Part shown: piece after piece, positions 33,380 through 43,269 of the stretch
Position numbering within the stretch: position 1 is the first letter of the stretch
Layout of the letters: every line of letters begins with the position of its first letter
Source: Humulus lupulus
Taxonomy: Eukaryota; Streptophyta; Magnoliopsida; Rosales; Cannabaceae
Reading direction: 5' to 3'
Assembly: GCF_963169125.1 (NCBI RefSeq)
Contig: NC_084795.1
Location: 260,581,042 to 260,645,041 of the forward strand
DNA length: 64,000 nt
Position numbers and translations under genes: made by a program
Notes under the pieces: generated by a model
What the model was told of the DNA's origin: nothing
The model's input: the letters and a program-made list of their open reading frames with translations, nothing else
Databases searched by the model: none

Positions 33380-34026
33380 TCAAAATTTGAGTAGACTATT
33401 ATCTTTATTTTCATCATGAACAATCTTCAAGAGTTCTTGGAGCCAAAAGTGTTCTTCCTTCTCTACAGCATGAATGAATTTCTGAATGATGATATGTTGA
33501 GAAAGTTGCATCTTGCGTGCCTCAGGACTCCATAGGCGACTTGAGATGCATCGAGATGAAAAGAGAGACCCAAGTTTAGTCTTTCTGGTACAGAGAAGAA
33601 CCAAGAGTTGATTGATTTCATCCTTCTTCTTTTTTATATCTACCGATATGGTGAGCTCTTTAAGATTAATAGTTGTATTATCAGATAGTAATTCAACAAC
33701 TTTATTGAGGAACACATCGTCTCGTTCCATATCCTTCACGTCTACCAATTTTTTTTTCCTTTTTCTTTTTCCTCATCCGTAACATCTGCCCATTTTCGCT
33801 TCCCTTTTGCTATATAATCAATGTCTTCAATTTTTGGCTTATCTTTCTGTACATCGTTGCTGTCGTCCATTTTTTGCTTGCCTTCCTCAAAAATAATAAT
33901 ATCAGTCATTTTTTGCTTCTCTTTCTCCATATCGTTGACCATATCTTTGTTTTGATTCTCTTTATCGATAGTCTTGATACCCTCCTTGTTTTCATTCTCT
34001 TTCTCCATATCGTTGATGTACTCCAT
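33380..34026 (-). pseudogene. Small Lys-rich/coiled-coil protein, type D (copy D1), frameshifted
   Basis: Starts at ATG 34026. The first 95 residues are Lys/Glu/Asp-rich with repeated DMEKEKQKM-like segments. The frame then hits TAG at 33742, while a second frame, shifted by one base, continues to 33380 and encodes the conserved type D C-terminus (FIHAVEKEEHFWLQELLKIV). The break sits in an A run (T run on the plus strand, about 33750-33760). That suggests a homopolymer indel, or less likely programmed slippage. The paralogue D2 (39328-39780) keeps both parts in one frame. C and D share a Gln-x-Phe-Ile-x-Ala-x-Glu-Lys-Glu motif. Confidence 0.68.
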
Positions 34027-35165
34027 TTTTTTTATTATGTTTATCTATTTTTTAGGTTATCTTTGTAAATTCTTGACCTACATATATAAAGAGTTTTTAT
34101 AACCTAACTAGATGAAAAAAATAATTAGAAATTAAAAAAAATTCATTTATTCAATTTAATAAATTTTGAAATTCTCATAAAGATTGTATACCATACACCT
34201 TTTTATAAATGTATTTAATTACTAGTTTAACTTCCAATACAAAGTTTAAGTTTTAAATTATAATAAAATTATTATGACTTTATTGTAAAGGCAATTGTTC
34301 AACTACCCATCATTTATTACTATTATTATTTGAAATACACACTTATATAATATTTCAAAAAATTTGGCCAAAATAATAAAGGTAATTATTTATATATTTA
34401 TTGCATTTTTTGATTTTGAGAAATTTTTGCTTATCAATTTAATATGTTTTTCTTTCATTAATTTTTTTCCATAAAGGAATCCAAAATTTCGAACATGCTA
34501 TTATTATTAGTTACAAATTTTGGTCAAATTTTCAATAATTTAAAAAAAAAATATATAGGAAAATATAACCAATTCATTTAGTTATTAATTTTAGTTACAT
34601 ATCGTTGATGTACTCCGTTTTTTTATTATGTTTATCTATTTTTTAGGTTATCTTTGTAAATTCTTGACCTACATATATAAAGAGTTTTTATAACCTAACT
34701 AGATGAAAAAAATAATTAGAAATTAAAAAAAATTCATTTATTCAATTTAATAAATTTCGAAATTCTCATAAAAATTGTATACCACACACTTATTTATAAA
34801 TGTATTTAATTACCAGTTTAACTTCCAATACAAAGTTTAAGTTTTAAATTATAATAAAATTATTATGACTTTATTGTAAATGCAATTGTTCAACTACCCA
34901 TCATTTATTACTATTATTATTTGAAATACACACTTATATAATATTTCAAAAAATTCGGCCAAAATAATAAAGGTAATTATTTATATATTTATTGCATTTT
35001 TTGATTTTGAGAAATTTTTGCTTATCAATTTAATAGGTTTTTCTTTCATTAATTTTTTTTCCATGAAGGAATCCAAAATTTCGAACATGCTATTATTATT
35101 AGTTACAAATTTTGGTCAAATTTTCAATAATTTTAAAAAAATAAAATAAATAGGAAAATATAACC
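34006..35165. repeat. 592-bp tandem duplication upstream of D1
   Basis: Two direct copies, 34006-34597 and 34598-35165, 592 bp apart and highly similar by eye (for example CTTGACCTACATATATAAAG in both). The duplication covers the D1 start codon and upstream region. In the second copy the ATG has become ACG (34616-34618). No other gene. Confidence 0.88.
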
Positions 35166-35396
35166 AATTCTCATGAATGATGCATATAAGTTATTTTTAA
35201 TAAAATATACATGAAAAATAATAAAAAAATTCAACAAGATAAAAAAAAACTTGAAATTCTTAATAATATTAGAGAGATTAATGTAAGAATCAATCACTAG
35301 GCCTGAAGAACAATGTCATAACAAACTCATAAACTTACAAAATAAAACAAAGAAGAAACTCGATAATAATTTAAGTAAAATAATAAAACTGATAAT
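35166..35396. other. Spacer downstream of A2
   Basis: AT-rich, 230 bp; no feature beyond A runs. Confidence 0.4.
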
Positions 35397-35774
35397 CTAC
35401 TCATCCTTGTCGGAGTTCAAATCAATTCCATTGATATCGATTTTTTCATCCTCCAAGAGAACTTTCATATTCTTTTTGAATAGTTCTTCGTTGCCACCCA
35501 ATAATTGATCGAAGACGTCTTCGTCATCCATCCTCACCTTTTGAAGTTCTTCTCTCCAAAGTTCAATTTCATATTCCAAATTTTCAACTATAAGAGAAGT
35601 CAAACATTTTCTTCTTTGTTGTTGCTTCTTGGCAAAAAGGACAATTTCAGACTCCGATTCGCTTTTGCTTTGAGAAGTCTCTTCTTTGGCAAATGTTTTG
35701 ACGATGGATAATTGGCGTTCCAGCAGTTCAATCATTGAAAGAATAGGTACATGGAAAGTTATAAAGTCTTCCAT
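35397..35774 (-). CDS. Small coiled-coil protein, type A (copy A2)
   Basis: An intact 125-codon ORF, clearly paralogous to A1: MEDFI start, then MIELLERQLSIVKTFAKE against MIDLLREQLSIVETLAKE in A1. The middle (LTSLIVENLEYEIELWREEL) keeps the A/B motif. A Ser/Glu repeat (SKSESESE) and an acidic tail (DLNSDKDE) distinguish it from A1. No catalytic motif, signal peptide or membrane helix. Unknown function. An open frame despite strong divergence from A1 suggests past selection on the protein. Confidence 0.68.
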   Translation of the reverse strand: MEDFITFHVPILSMIELLERQLSIVKTFAKEETSQSKSESESEIVLFAKKQQQRRKCLTSLIVENLEYEIELWREELQKVRMDDEDVFDQLLGGNEELFKKNMKVLLEDEKIDINGIDLNSDKDE

Positions 35775-36485
35775 AATAATGAAAAATTGTTTAGAGGAGA
35801 TGTAGGAATTTTCTAGAGAAACTGATGAAGAGATATATATTTTTATGAAAACTATTTAATCTACTTTAGAATATATATAGCCTAAGAAGATGTTGTGTAG
35901 GGTTATGAAAAAATATTTTTTAATTGTTTGTTTATGAAAATAATATATTTATTGAGTAATTGCAACTTTTTAAATACATGCATGTTTCCATTTTCGAAAA
36001 TTTAGGATATTATTTGGCCACATGCAACTTTTCATTTAGTGTGCAATTATGATACGAATAATTGCATCTATTAATTTTGAGGTGGTTATTCCCATTTTCG
36101 AAAATATAGGGTATTATTTGGCCACCTATTTTTTTCGAAAATTGTTCCTATTTTCTTGAAATGGTGTATGAAAAAAAGACATTAATTGGAAATCGATTAG
36201 GCATCTTTTTAATGGTCATATATTAATTGAATATTAAATCATATTCCTTAATTATTTATTGGGTAAAATAAACATTTTTATTATTAATTGACAATAATCA
36301 TTTTTTAAAATTAATTTTTTTTAATTTCACTGTATTAAATATAATTTTGTAAGATGTTAAATAACGATAAGAAACACAATAAATTTTAAACTTTTTACTG
36401 AAAAACTTAAAATATTTGTTCATATTAAAAATTAAGCATAAAATAAAAAGAAAATACAAAAAATTAATATTCTCTAACTTAAAAT
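35775..36485. other. AT-rich spacer between A2 and B2
   Basis: About 710 bp with no gene. A TTTTCGAAAATTTAGGATAT block and a similar TTTTCGAAAATATAGGGTAT form a local direct repeat about 100 bp apart (35990 and 36092), each followed by TATTTGGCCAC. It holds the presumed A2 promoter. Confidence 0.5.
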
Positions 36486-36821
36486 CTACTCTTCATTTCC
36501 CTTTATCTTTTTGTTTGAAGATTCTCCTTCTCCTTCTTCATCTTCCATAATCCGCTTCTTGATGCTTTCACGAGTCTTCTTCATTTTGACAAGTTTTTTG
36601 TTCCAATCTTCAATTTCTTCCTTCAAGTTTTCAACATACATCTAGTTCAATCCCCTCCTCATTTTTCGAGATATTGTGGCAAACTTATAGGGAAAATTTG
36701 TTCTATCTTCGAACTCAGTAAATTTTGATGAAGGCAAGATCTCTGCTACTGACAAAATGAATTTCAATTTTTTTATCATGCCTTCAGCAAGAGAGATGAG
36801 ATCTTGAATCATGTTATCCAT
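36486..36821 (-). pseudogene. Small coiled-coil protein, type B (copy B2), nonsense mutation
   Basis: A 112-codon frame from ATG 36821 to TAG 36486-36488, with an in-frame TAG at 36642-36644 (codon 60) where B1 has Lys in ELTKLYVENL. Conserved parts are the LISLAEGMIKKLKFILSVAE helix, the FPYKFATISRKMRRGL segment and MYVENLKEEIEDWNKKL. The C-terminus is acidic and Lys-rich like B1 but lacks KKRKVED. It was too broken to appear as one ORF. Confidence 0.75.
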
Positions 36822-37554
36822 GAGGAATGTTGAAAGACAAAGAAATATGTGAAAGGAGAGTAAAGTAGGTTGTGTTTGAAGAAGAGGTGTATAATATATA
36901 AAGTGTGTTCTTAAATAATTAAAAAAATAATATTAATTTATTAACAATTGCAACTCTTCAACTTCATTGATTTAAATATTATATAATTAGAAAAAAAATA
37001 TTCAGCCATTAATGTTGTTGGAGAGACAAAAAAATTTCGGCCACATTAATAACTATTGTTATATATTTAATTTTTTTTTCAACTCTAAACCTTCATGCAT
37101 TTACATAAAACCTAGATTTCACATTTAATTATAATTATTATTATTTTAAAATTTATTTTTAAAATATACATTTATATTTTTTTGGGAAAGTGGGATAAAT
37201 ATGGGGAGTAGAAAGATTTGATTTTATCATCAATATGTATTGAAATAATAATAAACAACATGATTTTTTGGTTTTTTAAAAATAAAAATCAATATTAAAT
37301 GCAAATTTTATTATCACCACTATACTTAAATCATGCATAATAATTAAAATATAAAAAAGTAAAAATTAATTGGACAATTATGAATATTTTTCGGTATTAA
37401 TTTTATTTTATTTTTATAGTAAAATAATATCAAATTTTATTATTTTTAAATGAACTTGCAAAATTTTAATTATAAAAAATAACCATAAAAATTAACTTTC
37501 AATTCATAACTGATAAATCATTATATAATATTTTAAAACAAAGTATGAATATTC
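36822..37554. other. AT-rich spacer between B2 and C2
   Basis: About 730 bp, no gene. TATA-like ATATATAAAG (reverse complement near 36893) lies about 70 bp upstream of B2 on the minus strand and is a plausible promoter. Nothing else seen. Confidence 0.5.
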
Positions 37555-37905
37555 CTACATATTCATGAAAGAGTTCAACAAAGTTTCATGATATACTATT
37601 TCGCGTTCAACATCATATATTAGACGGCTCCAATACAAGTCCTCCTTCTCTGAAGCATCGATGAACGTTTGTCCTAATTCATTCTGAATTTCTCTAATCT
37701 TACATACTTTAGTGCTTTCTCCACTCCATTCTCCAAATGCTTGATCGATGAAGACGGTTCTCACTATACTTCTTTCTTTGAATGATCTCATGAGGCGCAA
37801 CTTAATTTGTTCCATGAAATTGTACAACTCTCCACTTAAGTATTTTTCTTTGCATTTTGAAAGTGATCTAGTAAGAATTATTTCCTCTATCATCTTGTTG
37901 TCCAT
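37555..37905 (-). CDS. Small coiled-coil protein, type C (copy C2)
   Basis: An intact 116-codon ORF and the only unbroken type C copy. It starts MDNKMIEEIILTRSLSKCKE. The C-terminal half holds the C/D signature: REIQNELGQTFIDASEKEDL, then YW, then YDVEREIVYHETLL. It is predicted all-helical, near neutral, with no signal peptide. It has relatives C1 (split by element 1) and C3 (nonsense) and a more distant match to the C-termini of D1 and D2. Function unknown. It lies on the same strand as all eight other family members. Confidence 0.7.
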   Translation of the reverse strand: MDNKMIEEIILTRSLSKCKEKYLSGELYNFMEQIKLRLMRSFKERSIVRTVFIDQAFGEWSGESTKVCKIREIQNELGQTFIDASEKEDLYWSRLIYDVEREIVYHETLLNSFMNM

Positions 37906-38387
37906 TTTCTTTCTATTTTTTTGGTACCTAAATGGACAACCTTAGTGATGATGATGAACTAGGGTTGCCTAGTCACACACATATATATAAAGAATTTGTA
38001 TTCAACATTGTTTTTCTACACAAATAATTAATAAGTAAGAGAAGACATCGGGAATAATAATGAGTGATGAGCAAGACGAGGAGTCAACTACTCCGGAATA
38101 ATTAATAATATTTATAAAAAATATTTACTTTAAATTTACACTAAGGATTTTTTCAAAATATATCATTTTCGAAATATATCTTAGTAAAAAATTAGTCATT
38201 TTCGAAATACATAAATGGCTTTGTTCATTTTTGAAATATATTGCTACAAGAAAAAAAAATTGATATGTAAATTGCTAACAATAATAATAATTAAAAAAAA
38301 GATCAAATTTCCATTAACAAGAATAAAATTCTTAATTCAATATAGATGAGCAAACACTCTAATTTTTGTAGACAAAATAGACAATCC
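37906..38387. other. Spacer between C2 and C3
   Basis: About 480 bp, AT-rich. A TATATATAAAG run (37980-37992) lies about 80 bp upstream of C2 on the minus strand and may be its TATA region. No gene. Confidence 0.5.
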
Positions 38388-38726
38388 CTAAATGTTCTTG
38401 AAAGCATCCAACAACATTTCATGATATACAATTTCACGTTCAACATCATACATTTGAGTCGTCCAATACAAGTACTCCTGCTAAGAAGCATCGATGAACT
38501 TTTGGAATAATTCATTCTGAAAGTGTCGAATTTCACGTACTTTAGGGCTTTCTCCACTACATTCTCTAAATGCTTGATCCATCATTGTAATTATTTCTTC
38601 AAGTGATCTATTGAGGCGTATCTTAATCTCTTCCATGAAACTATATAACTCTCCACTTAAGAATTTTTCTTTGAATTTCGAAAGTGATCTAGTAAGAATG
38701 ATCTCCTCTATCTTGTTTATGTCCAT
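38388..38726 (-). pseudogene. Small coiled-coil protein, type C (copy C3), nonsense mutation
   Basis: A 113-codon frame from ATG 38726 (MDINKIEEIILTRSLSKFKE) to TAG 38388-38390, with an in-frame TAG at 38481-38483. At that point C2 reads DASEKEDLYW and C3 reads DAS-stop-QEYLYW. Downstream the YDVEREIVYHEMLLDAF segment is kept. C2 and C3 are neighbours and very similar, so this is a local duplication within the second cassette. Confidence 0.78.
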
Positions 38727-39327
38727 TTTCTCTCTATGATGAACAATATTTATGATGATAAAAAAAAATGTTCTAGCCACATATATATATATAATGAAGT
38801 AATAATAAAGAAGATAAAACATGAGGAATAATAATGACTGATGGGAAATACAAGGAGTCAATTATGCTAAGTATTTGCCATTTTTGAAATACTACAAATA
38901 TTATTATTATTATAATTAATTAGTTTACCAAATAAAAATATTAATTGTAATAAATACAAATAAATCCATAAATGTCATTGACTACTCATATTCTTATTTT
39001 TTTATTTATTAATTCTATTAACATGTATAATTAAGTATTTTTTAACAATATTTTTGAAAAATTGTCATTATTTATATTAAAAAATTATATAAAAAAAGTA
39101 ATGACTTTTTAAACTTTTGACAAAACCCATTAATTTTTTATTACATTTTTTATAACGAAATATAAAGATAAAAAAGAAATATACATATTACAAAATAACA
39201 ATATTTATAACCATTAAAAAAAATAAAATTTCTATTTCATAATAATATGTTAAATTCAACATACATCTAACAAAAAAAGAGAGAGTACAATCATTTAAAT
39301 AAAAATTGTAAAAAGAGACAACAGTCT
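38727..39327. other. AT-rich spacer between C3 and D2
   Basis: About 600 bp. A TATATATATA run at 38780-38792 lies some 55-65 bp upstream of the C3 start on the minus strand, matching the position of a similar run before C2. No ORF. Confidence 0.5.
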
Positions 39328-39780
39328 TCAATCTTTGTTCCAATTTTTCAAGCACCACTTTTGAAAAGTAATATCGCGTTCAAGCTTGACGAGTTCAATC
39401 CGCATGTAGTAATCTTCCTTTTCTAGAGCATGGATGAGCCTTTGACAAGTTTCAGTTTGGAGTATTTGGAGCTCACGGGCCGGAACACAGTTAAGATTAG
39501 TAGAGATGCTTTCTGACAACAAGAGTTGTTGAATTGTATTTATTTTACTACTAATGCAAAGAAGACGAGTGTTTATATCGTACCTCCTATTTTCGAATTG
39601 TATTATAAGTTGTTGGACATCTTTTTTTTTTGGAACAATGGTTTCCAAACACTTTGGTTCCTCCGACGTGTGAGATACATCATCTGTAGTACACCCCTCA
39701 TTCTTTTGCTTCATTTTCCCATTTTTTTTCAGGTATTCCATTTTCTGCTTCCCTTTATCCTTTTTGTTCATGTCTTTCAT
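39328..39780 (-). CDS. Small Lys-rich/coiled-coil protein, type D (copy D2)
   Basis: An intact 150-codon ORF. The first 35 residues are very Lys-rich (KDKGKQKMEYLKKNGKMKQK), likely disordered and possibly nucleic-acid binding or nuclear (inference). The middle has a helix (DVQQLIIQFENRRYDINTRL) that aligns with D1. The C-terminus carries QRLIHALEKEDYYMRIELVK, matching D1 and, more loosely, C2. It keeps in one frame what D1 has in two, so it shows the intact type D layout. It is divergent to the plus-strand gene at 40922. Confidence 0.7.
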   Translation of the reverse strand: MKDMNKKDKGKQKMEYLKKNGKMKQKNEGCTTDDVSHTSEEPKCLETIVPKKKDVQQLIIQFENRRYDINTRLLCISSKINTIQQLLLSESISTNLNCVPARELQILQTETCQRLIHALEKEDYYMRIELVKLERDITFQKWCLKNWNKD

Positions 39781-40921
39781 TTTTCCTTCTCTTTCTCAAC
39801 CTTGTTTTTCATGTAATACTAATACATGTAATAGATTATTTATAAATAATTTTAAAACTTATCATTCAATAGTGTAGTTAATAATGATGGTATCTTATCA
39901 AATTAATATGAGTAACACCTATTGAGATTCCCTATTATTTTTTCGAATTTTTCAATATAAATTTAAAAAAAATTGTGTTTTCAAAAAATGAATTTATTCT
40001 CACAAATTTCTACACATTTGTTACATCACATGTTTAATTTATCAAGACACCTATTCATCTTCACAACACCAATTAAAAAAGTTAATAATTATATATTTTC
40101 AAAATATAATTAAACAACATTTATTATGTTCAAAGAACCTAGACATAGAATCAAAATTAATTCAATATTTGTATACATTTATTACACTCTATGAATTATT
40201 CAAAAGACAAGTTTTCAATTAAAAAATATTAATTTCGAATTTCATAATAAATTTTAAACAAATTTACATTAATTTTTGCCATAATAATTTAATATTATTT
40301 TATATTTCGATTTTTATTTAATTCATTTTAAAAAAAATGTTACACATAATTATTAAAAAGACACTTGTTCAACTTCCCATTGAACAAACACATTTGTTCA
40401 AATTTAATTTTCTATTATTTTGAAATTAATTTAAAAATTTGTACATAATTATTGAAAAGACTCCTGTTCAATTTCCCATTAAAGAAACAATTCAATTTAC
40501 CTTTGTATTTTTTTTTCGAAATTATTTAATAAAAGCTATACATAATTAATAAAAAGATATATATTCAACTTCCAATTTACCAATGTATTTTTTCAAAATT
40601 ATTTAATAAAAAGTATACATAGTTTTTGAAAAGACACTTGTTCAACTTCCCATTAAACAAAAGCAACTGTTCAATTTACCATTGTATTTTTTTAAATTAA
40701 TTAATGAAAACTATACATAATTATTAAAAATATACATATTCACTTCCCATTCTTCCCATTTCGAAAAATACAATGGTTGGAAGTTGAACAAGTGTATTTT
40801 TAATAATTATGTATAACATTTTAAAAGGGAGTTATTCATATTCCTAACCACCTATCATAAATGCTTTTTATTCTTCTCATCAAATTTTAAATATAACACA
40901 AAAATTAGTATAATTTCCAAG
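39781..40921. other. Divergent intergenic region with short direct repeats
   Basis: About 1.1 kb between D2 (minus) and gene E (plus). A 75-105 bp AT-rich unit with ACACTTGTTCAACTTCCCAT and AATTATTAAAAA recurs about five times from 40340 to 40760. An inverted copy of the same motif (GGAAGTTGAACAAGTG) lies near 40777-40792 and could form a stem with it. No gene. Confidence 0.65.
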
Positions 40922-41412
40922 ATGGAGATTACTATGGATCCTAGAAGGGTTGATGAAGATAGTGGCAATCATGAAACAAAAAGTGAATCAAACTATGAAG
41001 TCAAAGATGTAGAGAATGAGGTTGAATATGAAGACATTATCTCGCGTGAACCAGACAAAGACATTATTGTTGAAGGCGAAAGTAGCAATACAATTGATCA
41101 AGTTAAGGAAGAACAACATTTTCATGTACTCGAAAAATGGCCTCAAGCATTACTCGATATGGAGTTTTCGGAAGGCTTTTTTGATGTTGAATCAAGCGAC
41201 ACTGATGGGGAAATAGATGTTGTCCAGTTAATTAAAAATATCAACGGTTCACCAACAAGATGTACAGATTCGAATGAATATTATAAGGAGTTTGAACGAA
41301 ACGATGATGGCCAGGTAGATAACATCCTTTCTTCTACCAAAACCTTTCCAAACTCGAAAGGTTTCTATAACATTCTCATGAAAGCAAAAGACTTGTGTAG
41401 AAGAACTAAAGA
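40922..41412 (+). pseudogene. Acidic unknown protein (gene E), 5' part, split by element 2
   Basis: ATG 40922 opens a frame rich in Glu and Asp (for example KDVENEVEYEDIISREPDKD). There is a more structured middle (EKWPQALLDMEFSEGFFDVE) and a basic segment, KAKDLCRRTKD, at the insertion point. The native frame stops at the AAAGA target duplication (41408-41412); the remaining codons of the ORF up to 41476 are LTR sequence. The 3' part continues in frame at 56226-56331. The intact gene would encode about 200 residues without intron. I recognise no domain. It is the only plus-strand gene of the small-gene region. Confidence 0.65.
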
Positions 41413-43081
41413 TATTGACTGTGAATTTAGCCAACGACGTAAGAACGTCAACTACGACAAGCCTTCAAGAGAATAATAAACGACAACATACAGTTTTTAT
41501 CAATGAAAGTAAATGACACGAGATTTTATAGTGGTTCAGCCCCGATGATCGGTAATAGCCTAATCCACTTAGAGATTTTATTACTGTATTCGCACTCAAG
41601 ATCAGATGAACCGTGTCAACTGAGTTTCTTCAGTGTAAAATATTCTAGAATACAAAAAGGGGTTCTCTCAGGGAAAACACTTTCTCTCTCTAGAACACAG
41701 GTTAACTCTTGATTTTTCCAAAAAAGTCCCTTTACGATCCTCCCAACTCTCTATTTATAGACCTGGGATTCTCAACTGATATCCCCTTTCGATAGGGATA
41801 TTTCATTATTTACCTAATATTTATATTACAAAATAAATGTTTAAAATACAACTGATCCCTAAATTCGAGTGAGGATTGAGAGATTCCCGGACGCTTAGAC
41901 CAATTCTCAATGAAGTAGTTTCGGGCATTTTGACGTAGTCTCTCATGCATGTTGACTACTCTTCAAGCTTTTCGTAGGTCAAAGGTGGTATGTGCATGGC
42001 TCTCCTCGGACCAAAGGTCATGTACATTTAGCCCCCCTCGGACCAAGGTGGTCCGAGGGTACTTACTTTGCTTCTTACTTCGGGCAAACTCGAGGCATTC
42101 CCCTTCATTGTGTTCGATCGGACACAATAGCCTTCTTCTTTGGCTTAAGATGGTTCAAACCACCCTCTTTGGCTCCTCCAGTCAAGGTTCGATCGGACCT
42201 TGCACTTTCCTCCTCGGACCAAGGTGGTCCGAGCCATCTCTCCTTGCCATCTCCTCGGAGCAAGATGGTTCAAGGCACTCCCATAATCATCTTGTTCGAT
42301 CGGGCACAATGCCCCTCTCCTCGGACCTAAATGGTCCGAGCCTTCTTCGTTCAACCAAGGTTCGATCGGACCTTGGACCTTTCTCCTCGGACCAAGGTGG
42401 TCCGAGCCACCATTTACATCTCCTTGGACCAAAATGGTCCAAGGTACCTCCTATGAGTATGTCCGATCGGACATAGTCCTCTTCTCCTCGGACCAGAATG
42501 GTCCGAGCCTCCTTTGTTCAACCAAGGTCCGATCGGACCTTGGACCTTTCTCCTTGGACCAAAATGGTCCGAGCCTCTCCTTTTCAACCAAAGCCCGATC
42601 GGACTCCAACATCTTCTCCTCGGACCGAAGTGGTCTGAGGTATACTTTTCCTCCTCACCTCATTCAAGCCCAAGTGTACCTCTTCCACATCATACCCAAT
42701 CGGCCATTATGTGGCTTTCCCTTTGAGTAAAACTTGAGCCTTGGTCATTTTCTTTGAACTCACTCGAGCCAATCTTAACAAGAGGTCCCCTAAGCTTAGG
42801 TCCGATCGGACCTAATGCTTTTATCCTTTGAACCAAAATCCAAACTTCCCCTTCAACTTCTTGGACTTGGCTCCAATTCAATTATTAAGGTCTTCAAACT
42901 GAGATCTGAGCCAAGCAACCCTCAGTTCAAATATTCTCTTCGGTTGGGCGTATTTGGCTTGACCATCTGTCCAATTCCTTAACTGATGTATTGGGCCATT
43001 ACTAAGCCAGATCACCCCACTAACTCATGCCATGTGTCAATTTTACTGCCACGTCACTCTTTTCAAATTTTTGGGATAACA
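41413..43081 (-). repeat. 3' LTR of element 2
   Basis: The plus-strand sequence begins TATTGACTG (the other LTR has TGTTGACTG, so the terminal CA is mutated here) and ends GGGATAACA. It holds the palindrome array 41995-42830 and, on the minus strand, a TATA box (CTATAAATAG) near 41750-41759. Small ORFs on both strands are produced by the array and are not genes. Confidence 0.95.
41995..42830. repeat. Array of two alternating palindromes in the 3' LTR
   Basis: Two inverted-repeat motifs recur. Motif 1 is CTCGGACCNNNNTGGTCCGAG: about nine copies between 42005 and 42640, perfect at 42035 and 42388. Motif 2 is GGTYCGATCGGACC around the CGATCG core: eight copies, at about 42115, 42188, 42297, 42362, 42462, 42530, 42597 and 42803. 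They mostly alternate at 60-90 bp steps. The same array occurs in the 5' LTR at 55134-55970. It lies upstream of the LTR TATA box, in U3. Confidence 0.9.
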
Positions 43082-43096
43082 TTTGCCCCCCAAGTT
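43082..43096 (-). other. Polypurine tract of element 2
   Basis: On the minus strand AACTTGGGGGGCAAA immediately precedes the 3' LTR. It shares the CTTGGGGGG core with element 1. Confidence 0.85.
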
Positions 43097-43269
43097 TATT
43101 ATATGATTCATTCACGTAATAAACTTTTTCTCCAGCTGACGTCATTATAAAAAATAATAACTGTTCATCTTCATGCAGCAGACCCACGATCACTGCAAAA
43201 ATCCACCCATGATCGTGGGGAGAAAAATAGTCCCAGAATACCAAAGGTCCAAAAGTAAATGAAAAACCC

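Noticed and set aside
41949..42730. Overlapping ORFs on both strands in the element 2 LTR, repeated at 55088-55869
   Set aside because: They arise from the palindrome array, which has no stops in several frames; no domain, and they lie in U3.
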